Source of the DNA: DASXRA01 sp963737425 | GTDB taxonomy: Bacteria; Actinomycetota; Actinomycetes; Mycobacteriales; Jatrophihabitantaceae | Direction of reading: 5' to 3' | DNA length: 64,000 bases | Assembly (NCBI GenBank): GCA_963737425.1 | Contig: CAVTSX010000010.1 | Span: 1,254,869 to 1,318,868, forward strand | Shown: in pieces, positions 34,194-42,707 of the stretch | Numbering within the stretch: the first letter of the stretch is position 1 | How the letters are laid out: every line of letters starts with the position of its first letter | Made by a program: the position numbers and the translations under genes | The notes under the pieces: model-generated | What the model was told of the DNA's origin: nothing | Databases searched by the model: none | Seen by the model: only the letters and a program-made list of their open reading frames with translations

Positions 34194-34805
34194 TCAGAGG
34201 CCGAGTTTGCGGTACGCCGCCTGCAGGTTGCCTGCTGCCCGCTCGCGCACCTGCTGGTAGCTGGACGTGCCGTGGCAATCCATGGTGACGAACAGCGGGC
34301 CGAAGTCCTTGACCCGGAATCGCCATACGCACTCGGGCATGAGGTCGACCCAGAGCACGTCCTCGATCTCCTCGATCTGCAGCGTCTCCCAGCTGGCCGC
34401 GCCGCCCGTGATCGACAGGTACACGCCGCCGAACTCACCGAAGTGCTGCAGAGACTCGTCGCTCAGGCCACCCTTGCCGACAATCGCGCGTACGCCCAGT
34501 TGCTCGATGCATCCACGAGTGAATCGGTCCATGCGCATCGAGGTCGTCGTGCCCACCGACACCGGCAGGTAGCGCCCGGACTCGTCGCGCCGAACGCTGG
34601 GCGCCGTGTGCATGAACACCGCGCCGGTGAAGTCGGCGCCGGGTGGACGCGCACCCTCGTCGAACATGCGGATCAGGGATGCGTCGCGCACACCCCAGAT
34701 CGTGCCGTCGAGCCACACCTCGTCGCCGGCGCGTAGATCGCGCACCATCTCGTCAGTCAGCGGCGGCTGGAGCCGCAGCACCCGGCCGTCCGGCTCAATA
34801 GCCAT
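34194..34805 (-). CDS. Class I fumarase/tartrate dehydratase beta subunit
   Basis: The protein has 203 residues. It corresponds to the C-terminal swivel domain of class I Fe-S hydratases: DLRAGDEVWLDGTIWGVRDASLIRMF, VFMHTAPS, GTTTSMRMD, AIVGKGGLSDE and YLSITGGAASWE. With the alpha subunit it adds water to fumarate or a relative (tartrate and mesaconate are alternatives). The gene overlaps the alpha gene by 11 bases and ends the sdhBACD operon. Confidence 0.92.
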   Translation of the reverse strand: MAIEPDGRVLRLQPPLTDEMVRDLRAGDEVWLDGTIWGVRDASLIRMFDEGARPPGADFTGAVFMHTAPSVRRDESGRYLPVSVGTTTSMRMDRFTRGCIEQLGVRAIVGKGGLSDESLQHFGEFGGVYLSITGGAASWETLQIEEIEDVLWVDLMPECVWRFRVKDFGPLFVTMDCHGTSSYQQVRERAAGNLQAAYRKLGL

Positions 34806-35697
34806 AGCTCACCGCTCCGTTGCTGCCGATGGTGGCCCGTGCCCGTTCTCCCCGCCAGCACTGGATGTTGACCGCGACCGGGTTCATGGAGATGTGCGTC
34901 GCCGCGTACTCGGCGTGCACCGCGAACGACGTGACCTTGCCGCCGAGACCCTGCGGCCCGATGCCCGTCTCATTCAGCGCGTCGAGCATCTGCGCTTCGA
35001 ATTCGGCGATGTCAGCCTCGGGATGCCTCTCGCCGACGGGCCGCAGGATGGCCTTCTTCGCAAGCGCCGCGCACAGGTCAGCCGTTCCGCCGATGCCCAC
35101 TCCGACGATCGTCGGCGGGCACGGCTTGGGCCCGGCCTCGATGACGCTTTCGAGCACGAACCTCTTCACGCCGGCGACCCCCTCCGCGGGCGAAAGCATC
35201 TTGAGGAAGGACATGTTCTCCGAGCCCGATCCCTTCGGAACCAGCAGGATCTCGAGCTCGTCGGAGCCGTCGGCGAACTCGACGTGAATGTCGGGGACAC
35301 CGATGCCCGTGTTGTCCTGGCGGTTCTGCCGGGTGAGTGGATGCACGATGCTGGAACGCAGGTTGTGCCGCTCGGTGGCCACGGCGATACCCGCGCGAAG
35401 CGCCTGGGTGAGCCGCGCTCCGTTGACAGGGAACGCCGTGCCGATCTTGACGAAGAAGACGCAGATACCGGTGTCCTGGCAGACGATGATGCCGGTGCGA
35501 TCGGAGATGGCGATCGACTTCGCCATGACGTCAAGGCGGCGCCGGGCACCGCCCTCCTCCTGCGCGGCGCTGCGATCGACCGCGCTGCGCACGTCGGGCG
35601 GCAGGTCGGTCAGCGCCTTCTTGTACAGGTGAGCCGAGACCTCGGTGAGTTGCCGGTACATCTGCTCGGTATCCAGGTCGATCAAATCCGCTTGCAT
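34795..35697 (-). CDS. Class I fumarase/tartrate dehydratase alpha subunit
   Basis: The protein has 300 residues. It has three conserved Cys for the 4Fe-4S cluster: Cys73 in VCQDTGI, one in PKPCPPTIVGVGIGG (about 192) and one in NIQCWRGERA (about 282). IGLGG-type glycine loops and the SENMSFLKML stretch are as in the family. The cluster acts as Lewis acid and is oxygen-sensitive. It lies 10 bp after sdhD, so oxidation and hydration are co-expressed. Fumarase, mesaconase or tartrate dehydratase cannot be told apart by eye. Confidence 0.93.
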   Translation of the reverse strand: MQADLIDLDTEQMYRQLTEVSAHLYKKALTDLPPDVRSAVDRSAAQEEGGARRRLDVMAKSIAISDRTGIIVCQDTGICVFFVKIGTAFPVNGARLTQALRAGIAVATERHNLRSSIVHPLTRQNRQDNTGIGVPDIHVEFADGSDELEILLVPKGSGSENMSFLKMLSPAEGVAGVKRFVLESVIEAGPKPCPPTIVGVGIGGTADLCAALAKKAILRPVGERHPEADIAEFEAQMLDALNETGIGPQGLGGKVTSFAVHAEYAATHISMNPVAVNIQCWRGERARATIGSNGAVSYGY

Positions 35698-35707
35698 AGC
35701 TTCCTTT

Positions 35708-36088
35708 CTAGCCGCGCCCGATCACCGAGTAGGTGATCGTCACGGTTCCGACGAGCAGGAGCAGCACGACGACGCCCAGCAAGATCCAGAGCCAGCGCCG
35801 TTGCGATCTGGGCTCGGGCCGGTAGTCGCGCACGACGGCCACCAGCCCGGCGCCGGCGTGCAGCAGGGTCGTTCCGAGCAACAGCCCGTCCCAGGTGACC
35901 CAAAGCGTTGAGGTCCAGCGTTTGGCGACGAACGAGGCATCGGTCCTGGACACGTCATTAGCAATGTGGGTCAGGGCGAAGTGCCCGAGCGCGAGCACGG
36001 CGAGCAGCACGCCGGTGACGCGGATCGTGAGGTAGGAGGCGCGTCGCGGAATCTGCCTACGCGTGCGAACAGCTTGATCCTGTGCCAT
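35708..36088 (-). CDS. sdhD: Succinate dehydrogenase-like membrane anchor (SdhD position)
   Basis: The protein has 126 residues and three membrane helices. Helix 1 is ITVRVTGVLLAVLALGHFALTH-like with His36 and His41, and helix 2 carries LLLGTTLLHAGAGLVAV with a His suited to ligate haem. The C-terminal helix is LWILLGVVVLLLLVGTVTITY. Sequence identity in this family is low; position after sdhC and size support the call. It lies 12 bp after sdhC and 10 bp before the hydratase alpha gene. Confidence 0.8.
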   Translation of the reverse strand: MAQDQAVRTRRQIPRRASYLTIRVTGVLLAVLALGHFALTHIANDVSRTDASFVAKRWTSTLWVTWDGLLLGTTLLHAGAGLVAVVRDYRPEPRSQRRWLWILLGVVVLLLLVGTVTITYSVIGRG

Positions 36089-36100
36089 GCAACGTCCTGC

Positions 36101-36604
36101 CTAGTCGATGACGGGCCAGAGGATGACTGCGCTGCCGGCAACGGTCAGCACGGCAGTCAGCACGACTACTACGTTCAGCAGCCGCGTGGCTCGGCGGGCG
36201 TCGAGATCCCAGACGTCGATCGCCACCACGCGAAGGCCGTTGAGCGCGTGAAACACCAGCGCCAGCAGCAGGCCACACTCGATGACCCGCATGACGGAGT
36301 TCGCATAGAGGCGGTGCACGTTGTCGTACAGCGACGACGAGATCGCGTAGAGCGAGACATCGAAGATGTGCAGGAAGAGAAAGCCGAAGATGCCGATACC
36401 GCTGATGCGGTGCGCGTAGAACGCCCAGCGGTTGGCCTCGCTGCGCTCGGCCGGCAGGCGGCCGAGCCTCATGAGCATCGAGCGACTCAATCGGCCGCCG
36501 CCGTCGACCCGTCTCGCGCCGACGACAACCACGCCGACTCCCCAGACGATGGCCACATTGACGAACGTGAACGCCGCGAGAAAGGCGACCTGCGGGCCGG
36601 TCAT
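36101..36604 (-). CDS. sdhC: Succinate dehydrogenase-like cytochrome b anchor (SdhC position)
   Basis: The protein has 167 residues. An N-terminal extra helix (VAFLAAFTFVNVAIVWGVGVVVV) precedes the SdhC core: WAFYAHRISGIGIFGFLFLHIFDVSLY, with the SGxxL/F quinone-site Ser and haem His, then LALVFHALNGLRVVAIDV with a second His. The start overlaps the sdhA stop (ATGA). It anchors the flavoprotein and Fe-S subunits and passes electrons to menaquinone. Confidence 0.87.
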   Translation of the reverse strand: MTGPQVAFLAAFTFVNVAIVWGVGVVVVGARRVDGGGRLSRSMLMRLGRLPAERSEANRWAFYAHRISGIGIFGFLFLHIFDVSLYAISSSLYDNVHRLYANSVMRVIECGLLLALVFHALNGLRVVAIDVWDLDARRATRLLNVVVVLTAVLTVAGSAVILWPVID

Positions 36605-38331
36605 GTCGGAGCCCGCTCACCGGTCGGCGCGTCGCTGCGGGAGAACTCGACCGGACGTGCCTTGATATCGAGACTTCCCAACGCGTCCTGGCGCAGCACG
36701 AGATAGCGCAGCCATACGTCGTCACGCTGCTCGGGGAAGTCCGAACGCGCGTGAGCCCCGCGGGTCTCTTCGCGGAGAAGGGCACTTTCGACAACGGCGC
36801 GGGCCACCGTTATCTGGTTGTCAAGGTCGAGCGCCTCCTGCCACGCCGGATTGAAGCTGGCAACCGCCGGTACCGCGACGGTTTCGAGTTGCTCGCGCAG
36901 TGAGTCGATGACGATGCGGGTGCGCTCAAGGCCCGCACGGGAGCGGACCACGCCGCAGCCCTCCCACATCACCTCCTTGAGTTGGCGGGTCACGTCGAAC
37001 GGCGTGACGCCGTGCTCACGCTCCAGCGGGCGCACCGCCTTGTCGATGCTTCGTGTGATCGCGTCCTCGTCCAGCTCGGCGTGAGCCCGTTCGCGGGCGA
37101 CGCGTGCGGCGGTATCGCCCGCACGGCAGCCGTACACCGTGGATTCGGCGACGCCGTTGCCGCCGAGCCGGTTGGCGCCGTGCACTCCCCCGGCGTCCTC
37201 GCCCGCGACGAGCAGGCCGTCGACGGACGTGTGGCAATCGGGATCGATGATCACGCCGCCCATGTGGAAATGCGCAGTGGGGGAAACTTCGACCGGTCCG
37301 GTAGCAAGATCGCTGCCGATCTGACGCGTGCGTTGCACCATGCCGGGGAACCGGCGCTCGACCTCGGCCTGGCCGAGATGAGATATGTCGATGAGGACGC
37401 CGCCGGACGGTGTGCCGCGTCCCTCCATGATCTCCAGATAGCTCGATCGGGAAACGATGTCGCGCGTCGAACGCTCGAGCCTCGCCGGGTCGTAACGGGT
37501 CATGTACCGCTCGCCGAGCGCGTTGATCAGATGCGCTCCCGCGCCGCGCAACCCCTCTTCCAGGACGGCACCGGTCATACGCGAGGCGCCGGCGAGCAGG
37601 CCGGTCGGGTGAAACTGCATCATCTCCATGTCGCGCAGTTCGAGCCCGGCCCGCATGCACATCGCGAGGCCATCGCCGGTCTTCTCCCGTGCGGGGGCCG
37701 CGATGCGATACATGGTGGCTGCGCCACCGGTTGCGACGACGACGACCTTCGCCCGCACCACGATGAAACTGCCGCGGCGCACGTCCAGGCAGACGATGCC
37801 CGCGATGCTGCCGTCGGGGCCGAAGAGCAGGTCGAGCGCGCGAACATCCTCCAGTTCACGCGGGCCGATCCGGAACATCTGGTCACGCAGCCTCGACATG
37901 ATCTCGATGCCGGTCAAGTCGCCCCGGTGCACGGTTCGATCGAAGGACTGCCCGGCAAACGCTTTCTGCTTGATGTGGCCGTCCGGAGTCCGGTCGAAGA
38001 AGCACCCCGCACGTGTCTCCAGTTCCTTGATCACGTTGGGCGCGTCGTTGATGAGCGTCCAGGCCAGTTCCTGGTCGTTGAGGTACTTGCCGCCGGCCAG
38101 GGTGTCGTCGAAGTGTGCCTGCAGGGAGTCGAGGGGGCTGAGTACGGCGTTGTAGCCACCCTGCACCATGCGGGTGCATCCGGACCGGCCCACAGCACCC
38201 TTGCTGATAACGGTGATGTCGAGATCCGGGTCGGCGTCATGAATATGCATTACGCACATCAAGCCGGCACCACCGCTGCCGACGACGGCAACGTCCGTGT
38301 CGATCTGCTCGAAGCTGCGCGCGAAGGTCAT
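36601..38331 (-). CDS. sdhA: Succinate dehydrogenase/fumarate reductase-type flavoprotein without the FAD-linking His
   Basis: The predicted protein has 576 residues. The FAD fold starts VAVVGSGGAGL (15-25). Where covalent SdhA/FrdA have RSHT, this protein has RSGCT (49-53), so no histidine is available for the 8-alpha-histidyl FAD link. Substrate residues look intact: MQFHPTG, EEGLRGAGAHL (catalytic Arg), SPTAHFHMGG and HGANRLGGNG. It may bind FAD noncovalently, as L-aspartate oxidase does, and prefer another dicarboxylate or the reductive direction (inference). It overlaps sdhB and sdhC by four bases each. Upstream in-frame codons to 38700 are not part of it. Confidence 0.92.
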   Translation of the reverse strand: MTFARSFEQIDTDVAVVGSGGAGLMCVMHIHDADPDLDITVISKGAVGRSGCTRMVQGGYNAVLSPLDSLQAHFDDTLAGGKYLNDQELAWTLINDAPNVIKELETRAGCFFDRTPDGHIKQKAFAGQSFDRTVHRGDLTGIEIMSRLRDQMFRIGPRELEDVRALDLLFGPDGSIAGIVCLDVRRGSFIVVRAKVVVVATGGAATMYRIAAPAREKTGDGLAMCMRAGLELRDMEMMQFHPTGLLAGASRMTGAVLEEGLRGAGAHLINALGERYMTRYDPARLERSTRDIVSRSSYLEIMEGRGTPSGGVLIDISHLGQAEVERRFPGMVQRTRQIGSDLATGPVEVSPTAHFHMGGVIIDPDCHTSVDGLLVAGEDAGGVHGANRLGGNGVAESTVYGCRAGDTAARVARERAHAELDEDAITRSIDKAVRPLEREHGVTPFDVTRQLKEVMWEGCGVVRSRAGLERTRIVIDSLREQLETVAVPAVASFNPAWQEALDLDNQITVARAVVESALLREETRGAHARSDFPEQRDDVWLRYLVLRQDALGSLDIKARPVEFSRSDAPTGERAPT

Positions 38332-39032
38332 CGGCCGCCGATCCGTCCCGTGCGCAGGGCACGAATGGCGTGCGCGGGATCGAGGCCCTTCGGGCATACA
38401 CCGCTGCAGCCGTAGATGTTGTGGCACCGGTCGACACCGTCGCCGCGGCCGATCAGTTCGAGTCGGTGCTCGCTGCCCGCATCGCGCGAGTCGGCGATCA
38501 GCACCATCGCGCGGGTGAGCGCGGCCGGGCCGAGGAAGTTGCGCTCGATGCCCGCGATGCCACAACTGGAAAAGCACGCACCGCATTGGATGCAGTCGAG
38601 GGCCGGGTCGATCGCGCGTCGCTCGGCGGAATCGGGCTCGATCTGCGCCGGCTCGGTCAGCCCGTCGACCGGCTCGAGGTAAGGGGTTACGCGAGCCCAC
38701 TCGTCCCAGAACGGAGCGGTGTCGACGACGAGGTCGCGGATCACCTCGTAACCCGCGACCGGGCTGATGTCGATGCTCGCGGTGTCAGCCGATATGACCG
38801 ACTGGCAGGCCAGGACGGAGCGGCCGTCGACCCGGACAGTGCACGTGCCGCACATCGCGACACGGCAGGAGAAACGGAACCCGATCGACGCGTCCTGCTC
38901 ACGTTGAATCGCGAGCAGGACGTCGAGGACGGTCATAGGGCTCCACCGCTGCACCTCGAACTCGCCGCGATCGTCAGGGTTGCTGCGAAAGACTCGAACC
39001 CGGATCGATGCGTGAGGGCGTTCGCGAACCAT
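38328..39032 (-). CDS. sdhB: Succinate dehydrogenase-type iron-sulfur subunit
   Basis: The predicted protein has 234 residues. The 2Fe-2S cluster is bound by Cys56, 61, 64 and 76 (FSCRVAMCGTC...LAC). The 4Fe-4S set is CIQCGACFSSC (147-157), and the third cluster uses Cys203, 209 and 213 (RCHNIYGCSGVCPKG). It links the flavoprotein to the membrane anchors. It is first in sdhBACD-fumAB, an unusual order compared with the main actinobacterial sdhCDAB, which suggests an accessory copy. A GGTCTGACC palindrome lies 20 bp upstream of the start. Confidence 0.93.
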   Translation of the reverse strand: MVRERPHASIRVRVFRSNPDDRGEFEVQRWSPMTVLDVLLAIQREQDASIGFRFSCRVAMCGTCTVRVDGRSVLACQSVISADTASIDISPVAGYEVIRDLVVDTAPFWDEWARVTPYLEPVDGLTEPAQIEPDSAERRAIDPALDCIQCGACFSSCGIAGIERNFLGPAALTRAMVLIADSRDAGSEHRLELIGRGDGVDRCHNIYGCSGVCPKGLDPAHAIRALRTGRIGGR

Positions 39033-39051
39033 GAGCCACCTAATCGGTGAG

Positions 39052-39062
39052 AGGTCTGACCT
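39052..39062 (-). promoter_or_regulatory. GntR/FadR-type operator upstream of sdhB
   Basis: AGGTCTGACCT is a perfect 11-bp palindrome with the GGTCnGACC core, 20 bp upstream of the sdhB start, where binding would block transcription. It lies between gntR (ends 39135) and sdhB, so the regulator and its likely target are adjacent. Confidence 0.6.
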
Positions 39063-39134
39063 TATGGACACAACCACGGAACGAATCCGCGGTCAAAGTG
39101 AGAAACTTCATGCAGCAGAAGGGTTTTCCCGCCG

Positions 39135-39902
39135 TCACAACGCCGGCGCGGACCCTGCTGCGGCCGCGGCGATTCGCCGGTTGGCGGCGGCTCGTGCCGC
39201 CCGCACATGCACTCCTGCCGCGCGAGCAGCGCCGGCCGCGTCGCCGGCGAGCAGCGACTCGAGGATGCGCAGGTGCTCGCGGCTGGAGTGCTTCACCCGT
39301 CCGGGCACCGCGAGGGTGGTCTGCATGCCGGTGTGCATCAATTCGTGCAGCACGTTCTGCGTCTGTTCCAGCAGGCGATTTCCGGCGGCTTGAACAATCC
39401 GTAGATGAAAGGCCGAATCGAGCTGCTGAAGCTCCTCGAAGTCGAGCGGCTCGCGCGCAAGCGCGTGGTCGAGACGGTCGAATGCCTCTTGCACCGCGGC
39501 GAGCGCAGCCGCGTCATTGCGTTCGGCGGCCCACCGTGCGGCGGGAACCTCGAGGATCTCGCGCATCGCGAACAACTCCCCCAGGCTGTGGTCGAGTTCG
39601 GCCATGCTGGCCAGCAGTTGCCGTCGTACCCCCGGCTCTGCGACGAAGACTCCCTGACCGTGTTTGACCGAAAGGCGACCCTCGGCCTGCAACGAGCGCA
39701 CCGCCTCGCGCGCCGTCGGCCGGCTCACCTTCAGCGCGGCGGCAAGTTCGCGCTCGGGCGGCAGGCGGTCTCCGGGGACGAGTTGCTTCTCGGTGATCAT
39801 GCGCAGGATCTCGTCCCGAACGCGGGAATTCAGGCTGGCCTGGCCCAGTGTGCGCCAGCCGGTGAGGGTGGCATTGCCATCGACCTCGTGCGTGTCAGCC
39901 AT
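39135..39902 (-). CDS. GntR-family regulator, FadR/FCD subfamily
   Basis: The protein has 255 residues. The N-terminal winged helix (25-85) has RVRDEILRMITEKQLVPGDRLPPERELAAALKVSRPTAREAVRSLQAEGRLSVKHGQGVFV. The FCD ligand domain (about 105-235) has the metal-site pattern in LDSAFHLRIVQAAG, a middle His in HTGMQ and HSSREHLRILESLLAGD. Such proteins sense small carboxylic acids. It lies between two operons and next to two GGTCnGACC sites (39052 and 39960), so it probably represses itself and sdhBACD-fumAB. Confidence 0.93.
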   Translation of the reverse strand: MADTHEVDGNATLTGWRTLGQASLNSRVRDEILRMITEKQLVPGDRLPPERELAAALKVSRPTAREAVRSLQAEGRLSVKHGQGVFVAEPGVRRQLLASMAELDHSLGELFAMREILEVPAARWAAERNDAAALAAVQEAFDRLDHALAREPLDFEELQQLDSAFHLRIVQAAGNRLLEQTQNVLHELMHTGMQTTLAVPGRVKHSSREHLRILESLLAGDAAGAARAAGVHVRAARAAANRRIAAAAAGSAPAL

Positions 39903-39959
39903 AGCGCACTCGCCCCTCGTTCATACCGACTGGATCACGCACACTTTAACCGACGAAGC

Positions 39960-39970
39960 TGGTCCGACCC
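39960..39970 (-). promoter_or_regulatory. GntR/FadR-type operator upstream of gntR
   Basis: The core GGTCCGACC is a palindrome; on the minus strand it reads GGGTCGGACCA, one base from TGGTCnGACCA. It lies 58 bp upstream of the gntR start, and a further TGGTCA half-site lies next to it, so autoregulation is likely. Confidence 0.5.
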
Positions 39971-40012
39971 CTGACCAAACCTGAATCCGTCGTAGCGGCA
40001 AGGCATGGTGCG

Positions 40013-41170
40013 TCATGAGCCCGGACCCCGCAGAAGCGTCTTGAGCCACTGACGGCGCGCGGATGTGAGCATTCCGAAGTTGTAGTAGGCCACCGACTCG
40101 ACGCCGTGGCCGAGGGCAGCTTGATACGACGATCGCAGCGCGTTCTCGTCGGGCGCATCCGACGGCAGGGCGGACAGGCCGACGCCGAAGCGCCCAGGAG
40201 CATCGGATGATGCGCGCAGATCGTCGAGACAGCGCTGCACCGTCGGGGGTGTGCCGTAGGCCAGAACCCGCACCGACACACCGAGATCCACGATGGCCGA
40301 AAGGTCAATGCCGCCGGCCCGCCGATCGCCGTAGCTGACGAACTCGACCGGTTTGCCGCCGGCCGCCTGCGCCAGCTCGGCCACCAGCGAGGTGACGGAA
40401 TCGGTCCGGCACTGCTGGAACGCCGCGAAGTCATCGACGGTCTCTGCCAGGTAGGTGTCGACGCCACCTGGGGGCACGACGCCGACGCTCGGCTCGTCGA
40501 CTGCCGCGGCGGCGACGCGGGCAAGCTGCAGCCGAAGCCGCTCGGGATCCGCGCCTTGCCCGGCGAGCTGCTCAAGACAGCAGTCACAGACGCACATAGC
40601 CGTCAGCCGCGAGTACACGTGCGGCTGGCCGGCGTCGATCTTGGCGTGCACCGCGTGCGGCGGCATCCAGTGCGCAGCCTCAAGTTGAACCGCATCGACA
40701 CATGCCGACACCTGGCGCACGATCGCCCGGGCATACGACCGGGTCCAGGGATTCGCCAGGCACACCGAGCGTTGCGAGCGGTTTCCCCACGGATCGACGA
40801 GCGCGGCCGCCGGCTGACGCCGCGCCAGCGCCGAGTCGTGCAGGCACACCGTCCACGCGACCAGCTGGAGCGGCCCGGAGATCGCCGCGCGGGCGGCCTG
40901 CGCGGCATCGCCGTCCTCGGCGACCAGCGATGCCACCGCCGGTACGACGTCCAGATTCGCCCACACCGCAGGGTCAGGCTCGACGTAGAGCGCTGCGTGC
41001 GGCGCATCGAAGACGCGCCGGCGAGGATTGTCGGGCAGCAGCACCCGCACACTGTGGTAGCTCAGTGCGAGAAAGACGTCGTCGACACCCATGTCGTGCA
41101 GCTCGAGCATCACGTCGGTCGGCCCGTGGTCGAACAAATCCCACGGATACAGCCACATCCCGTGCCGCAT
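40013..41170 (-). CDS. TIM-barrel, glycosidase-like protein with a Cys cluster
   Basis: The predicted protein has 385 residues. It starts RHGMWLYPWDLFDHGPTDVMLELHDMGVDDVFLALSYHSVRVLLP, the first strands of a TIM barrel that resembles uncharacterised glycoside-hydrolase-like proteins. A central MCVCDCCLEQL cluster (C-x-C-x2-C-C) matches the Cys motif seen in some of these families. Later strands include VEFVSYGDRRAGGIDLSAIVDLG and FGVGLSALPSDAPD. There is no signal peptide, so it is cytoplasmic. It ends the second dpp operon, 36 bp after an amidohydrolase. Function is unknown; processing of an imported glycoconjugate is a guess. Confidence 0.75.
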   Translation of the reverse strand: MRHGMWLYPWDLFDHGPTDVMLELHDMGVDDVFLALSYHSVRVLLPDNPRRRVFDAPHAALYVEPDPAVWANLDVVPAVASLVAEDGDAAQAARAAISGPLQLVAWTVCLHDSALARRQPAAALVDPWGNRSQRSVCLANPWTRSYARAIVRQVSACVDAVQLEAAHWMPPHAVHAKIDAGQPHVYSRLTAMCVCDCCLEQLAGQGADPERLRLQLARVAAAAVDEPSVGVVPPGGVDTYLAETVDDFAAFQQCRTDSVTSLVAELAQAAGGKPVEFVSYGDRRAGGIDLSAIVDLGVSVRVLAYGTPPTVQRCLDDLRASSDAPGRFGVGLSALPSDAPDENALRSSYQAALGHGVESVAYYNFGMLTSARRQWLKTLLRGPGS

Positions 41171-41206
41171 CGCCTCAGGTCCCCACACGCGAAGTCGTGT
41201 CGGCGC

Positions 41207-41968
41207 TCACGAAGCCACCCCGCGCAGCAGAGCCTGCGGATTGAGCTCGCAGATCGCGCGCATCGCGGCGTCGTCGAGACCGAGTTCGCGCAGCATCCGC
41301 CAGCGGTCCTCGACGTAGCCCTGACGGCTCGGCGCGGCCAGCCCACCATCCGAACCGAACAGGAGCTGGCCGGTGGGCACACTCTCGACGATCCGTTGCA
41401 TCGCAAAGGAATGCAGGCTCGTCATGCACAGGTGCAGATTCGGGTGCCGGCGGGCGGCGGCGACGGCCTCCGGCCACAGATCGTAGAGACCGCCGTGCCC
41501 GAGAACGACCTGCAATTCAGGGACGAGCCGCGCTACCTCGGCGATCTGCAGCGGCGTGGAATACGGCGGCGTCCCGTCGTGGAACAGCATCGGCATACCG
41601 AGCCGGGCCGCCATCTCGTACACGGGCACCAGGCAGGGCTCGTTCGGGTGGAATCCCTGCAGCCATGGGTGAAACTTCACTCCCATGGCGCCGAGTTCGA
41701 GACGGCACCGCTCGATCTCCGCCGCGGCATCGGGCCGGCGCGGATTGACGGTGCAGAACGGGACGAGCCGGCCGTCGGAGTCGGCGCACCACGATGCAAC
41801 CTCGTCGTTGGTCGCGGGCTCGTCGAAGAACAGGCCGTCCAGGGGCAGCACCACCGTTGTATCGATGCCGTAGCGATCCATCGTCGCGAGATAGTCGTCG
41901 GGCGGGAACCAGTCCAGGCCCCACACCCCACGCCGCGACGGCTCGTGGGCATGAAAGTCAACCAACAC
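41207..41968 (-). CDS. Amidohydrolase 2 (TIM-barrel metal hydrolase)
   Basis: The predicted protein has 253 residues. Metal-site motifs are VDFHAHE at the N-terminus, VKFHPWLQGF, LFHDGTPP, VVLGHGGL and LLFGSDGGLA (catalytic Asp). This is the ACMSD/gamma-resorcylate decarboxylase-like branch; reactions include decarboxylation and lactone or amide hydrolysis. GTG 41968 follows GAGAGGA; the gene overlaps the preceding one by 11 bases. Confidence 0.85.
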   Translation of the reverse strand: MLVDFHAHEPSRRGVWGLDWFPPDDYLATMDRYGIDTTVVLPLDGLFFDEPATNDEVASWCADSDGRLVPFCTVNPRRPDAAAEIERCRLELGAMGVKFHPWLQGFHPNEPCLVPVYEMAARLGMPMLFHDGTPPYSTPLQIAEVARLVPELQVVLGHGGLYDLWPEAVAAARRHPNLHLCMTSLHSFAMQRIVESVPTGQLLFGSDGGLAAPSRQGYVEDRWRMLRELGLDDAAMRAICELNPQALLRGVAS

Positions 41969-42707
41969 GGGCAGATCCTCTCCGGCCGGCGCCCGACAGC
42001 AGCCCGGCAAGATTCTGTCCGAGCACCGACGCACACTCGGCGTGGTTCATCTCGATGCCCGCAACGGCGCGAAGGCCTTCGCTGCGCTTCGCGTACGGAT
42101 GGTCCGAGCAGAAGATCATCCGAGCCGCGCCCACTGCGCGATACATGTTCGTCAGGCCGGTGACGCCGTAGTCGTGTGAAGTGTCGGCATAGAGATTCGG
42201 GGCCCCGGCCATCGCCGTGGGCGCATCACCGCGAAAGTCGGTGCGTCCCGATCGGCCCATGATGAACGCGACGTCCGGGAACCGGCGGGCCAGTTCGGCC
42301 AACTGCAACGGCAGCGCGTGCACGGGCGTGCCCGTGTGCGCGTAGACGGGGACGCGATGTTCGCGTGCCACGCTGATCAGCGGATCGACCATCTCGTCGA
42401 AGAGCAGAAACCCTTGCAGTGACGAGTTAATCTTTACGGCGCGGGCGCCGGCGCTCAGTGCGCGGTCGAGTTCACGGGCAGCATCCATGCCGTACCACGG
42501 ATTGGCCACGGCGTACGCGTAGAGCCGGTCGGGGTTCTCAGCGACCAGTCCGAGGATGCGGTCGTTGCCCTCGCGATTGCGCACAGCGACCTCGTCATCG
42601 GCCGGGCTGAGCAGCGACACGTCGATGGCCGCCTCGGCCATTGCGCCGAGAACGCCGGCCGCCGTCGTCGAATGGTCGGCGACGACGTGGCCGTCGATCA
42701 CCGTCAT
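41958..42707 (-). CDS. Amidohydrolase 2-like protein, partly degenerate metal site
   Basis: The predicted protein has 249 residues. It carries amidohydrolase landmarks AVKINSSLQGF, VYAHTGTPVHALP, VAFIMGRSGRTD and MIFCSDHPYA, but the N-terminal H-x-H reads DGHVVADH, and the usual late His-Gly is replaced by GRSGR. Metal binding may differ from its neighbour, with which it could form a heteromer. The start overlaps the enolase-family stop (ATGA). A longer upstream frame is rejected. Confidence 0.8.
   Translation of the reverse strand: MTVIDGHVVADHSTTAAGVLGAMAEAAIDVSLLSPADDEVAVRNREGNDRILGLVAENPDRLYAYAVANPWYGMDAARELDRALSAGARAVKINSSLQGFLLFDEMVDPLISVAREHRVPVYAHTGTPVHALPLQLAELARRFPDVAFIMGRSGRTDFRGDAPTAMAGAPNLYADTSHDYGVTGLTNMYRAVGAARMIFCSDHPYAKRSEGLRAVAGIEMNHAECASVLGQNLAGLLSGAGRRGSARVG

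Noticed and set aside
36982..38415. Plus-strand open frame of 477 codons opposite sdhA
   Set aside because: It is an antisense shadow of a clear flavoprotein gene with no recognisable domain.
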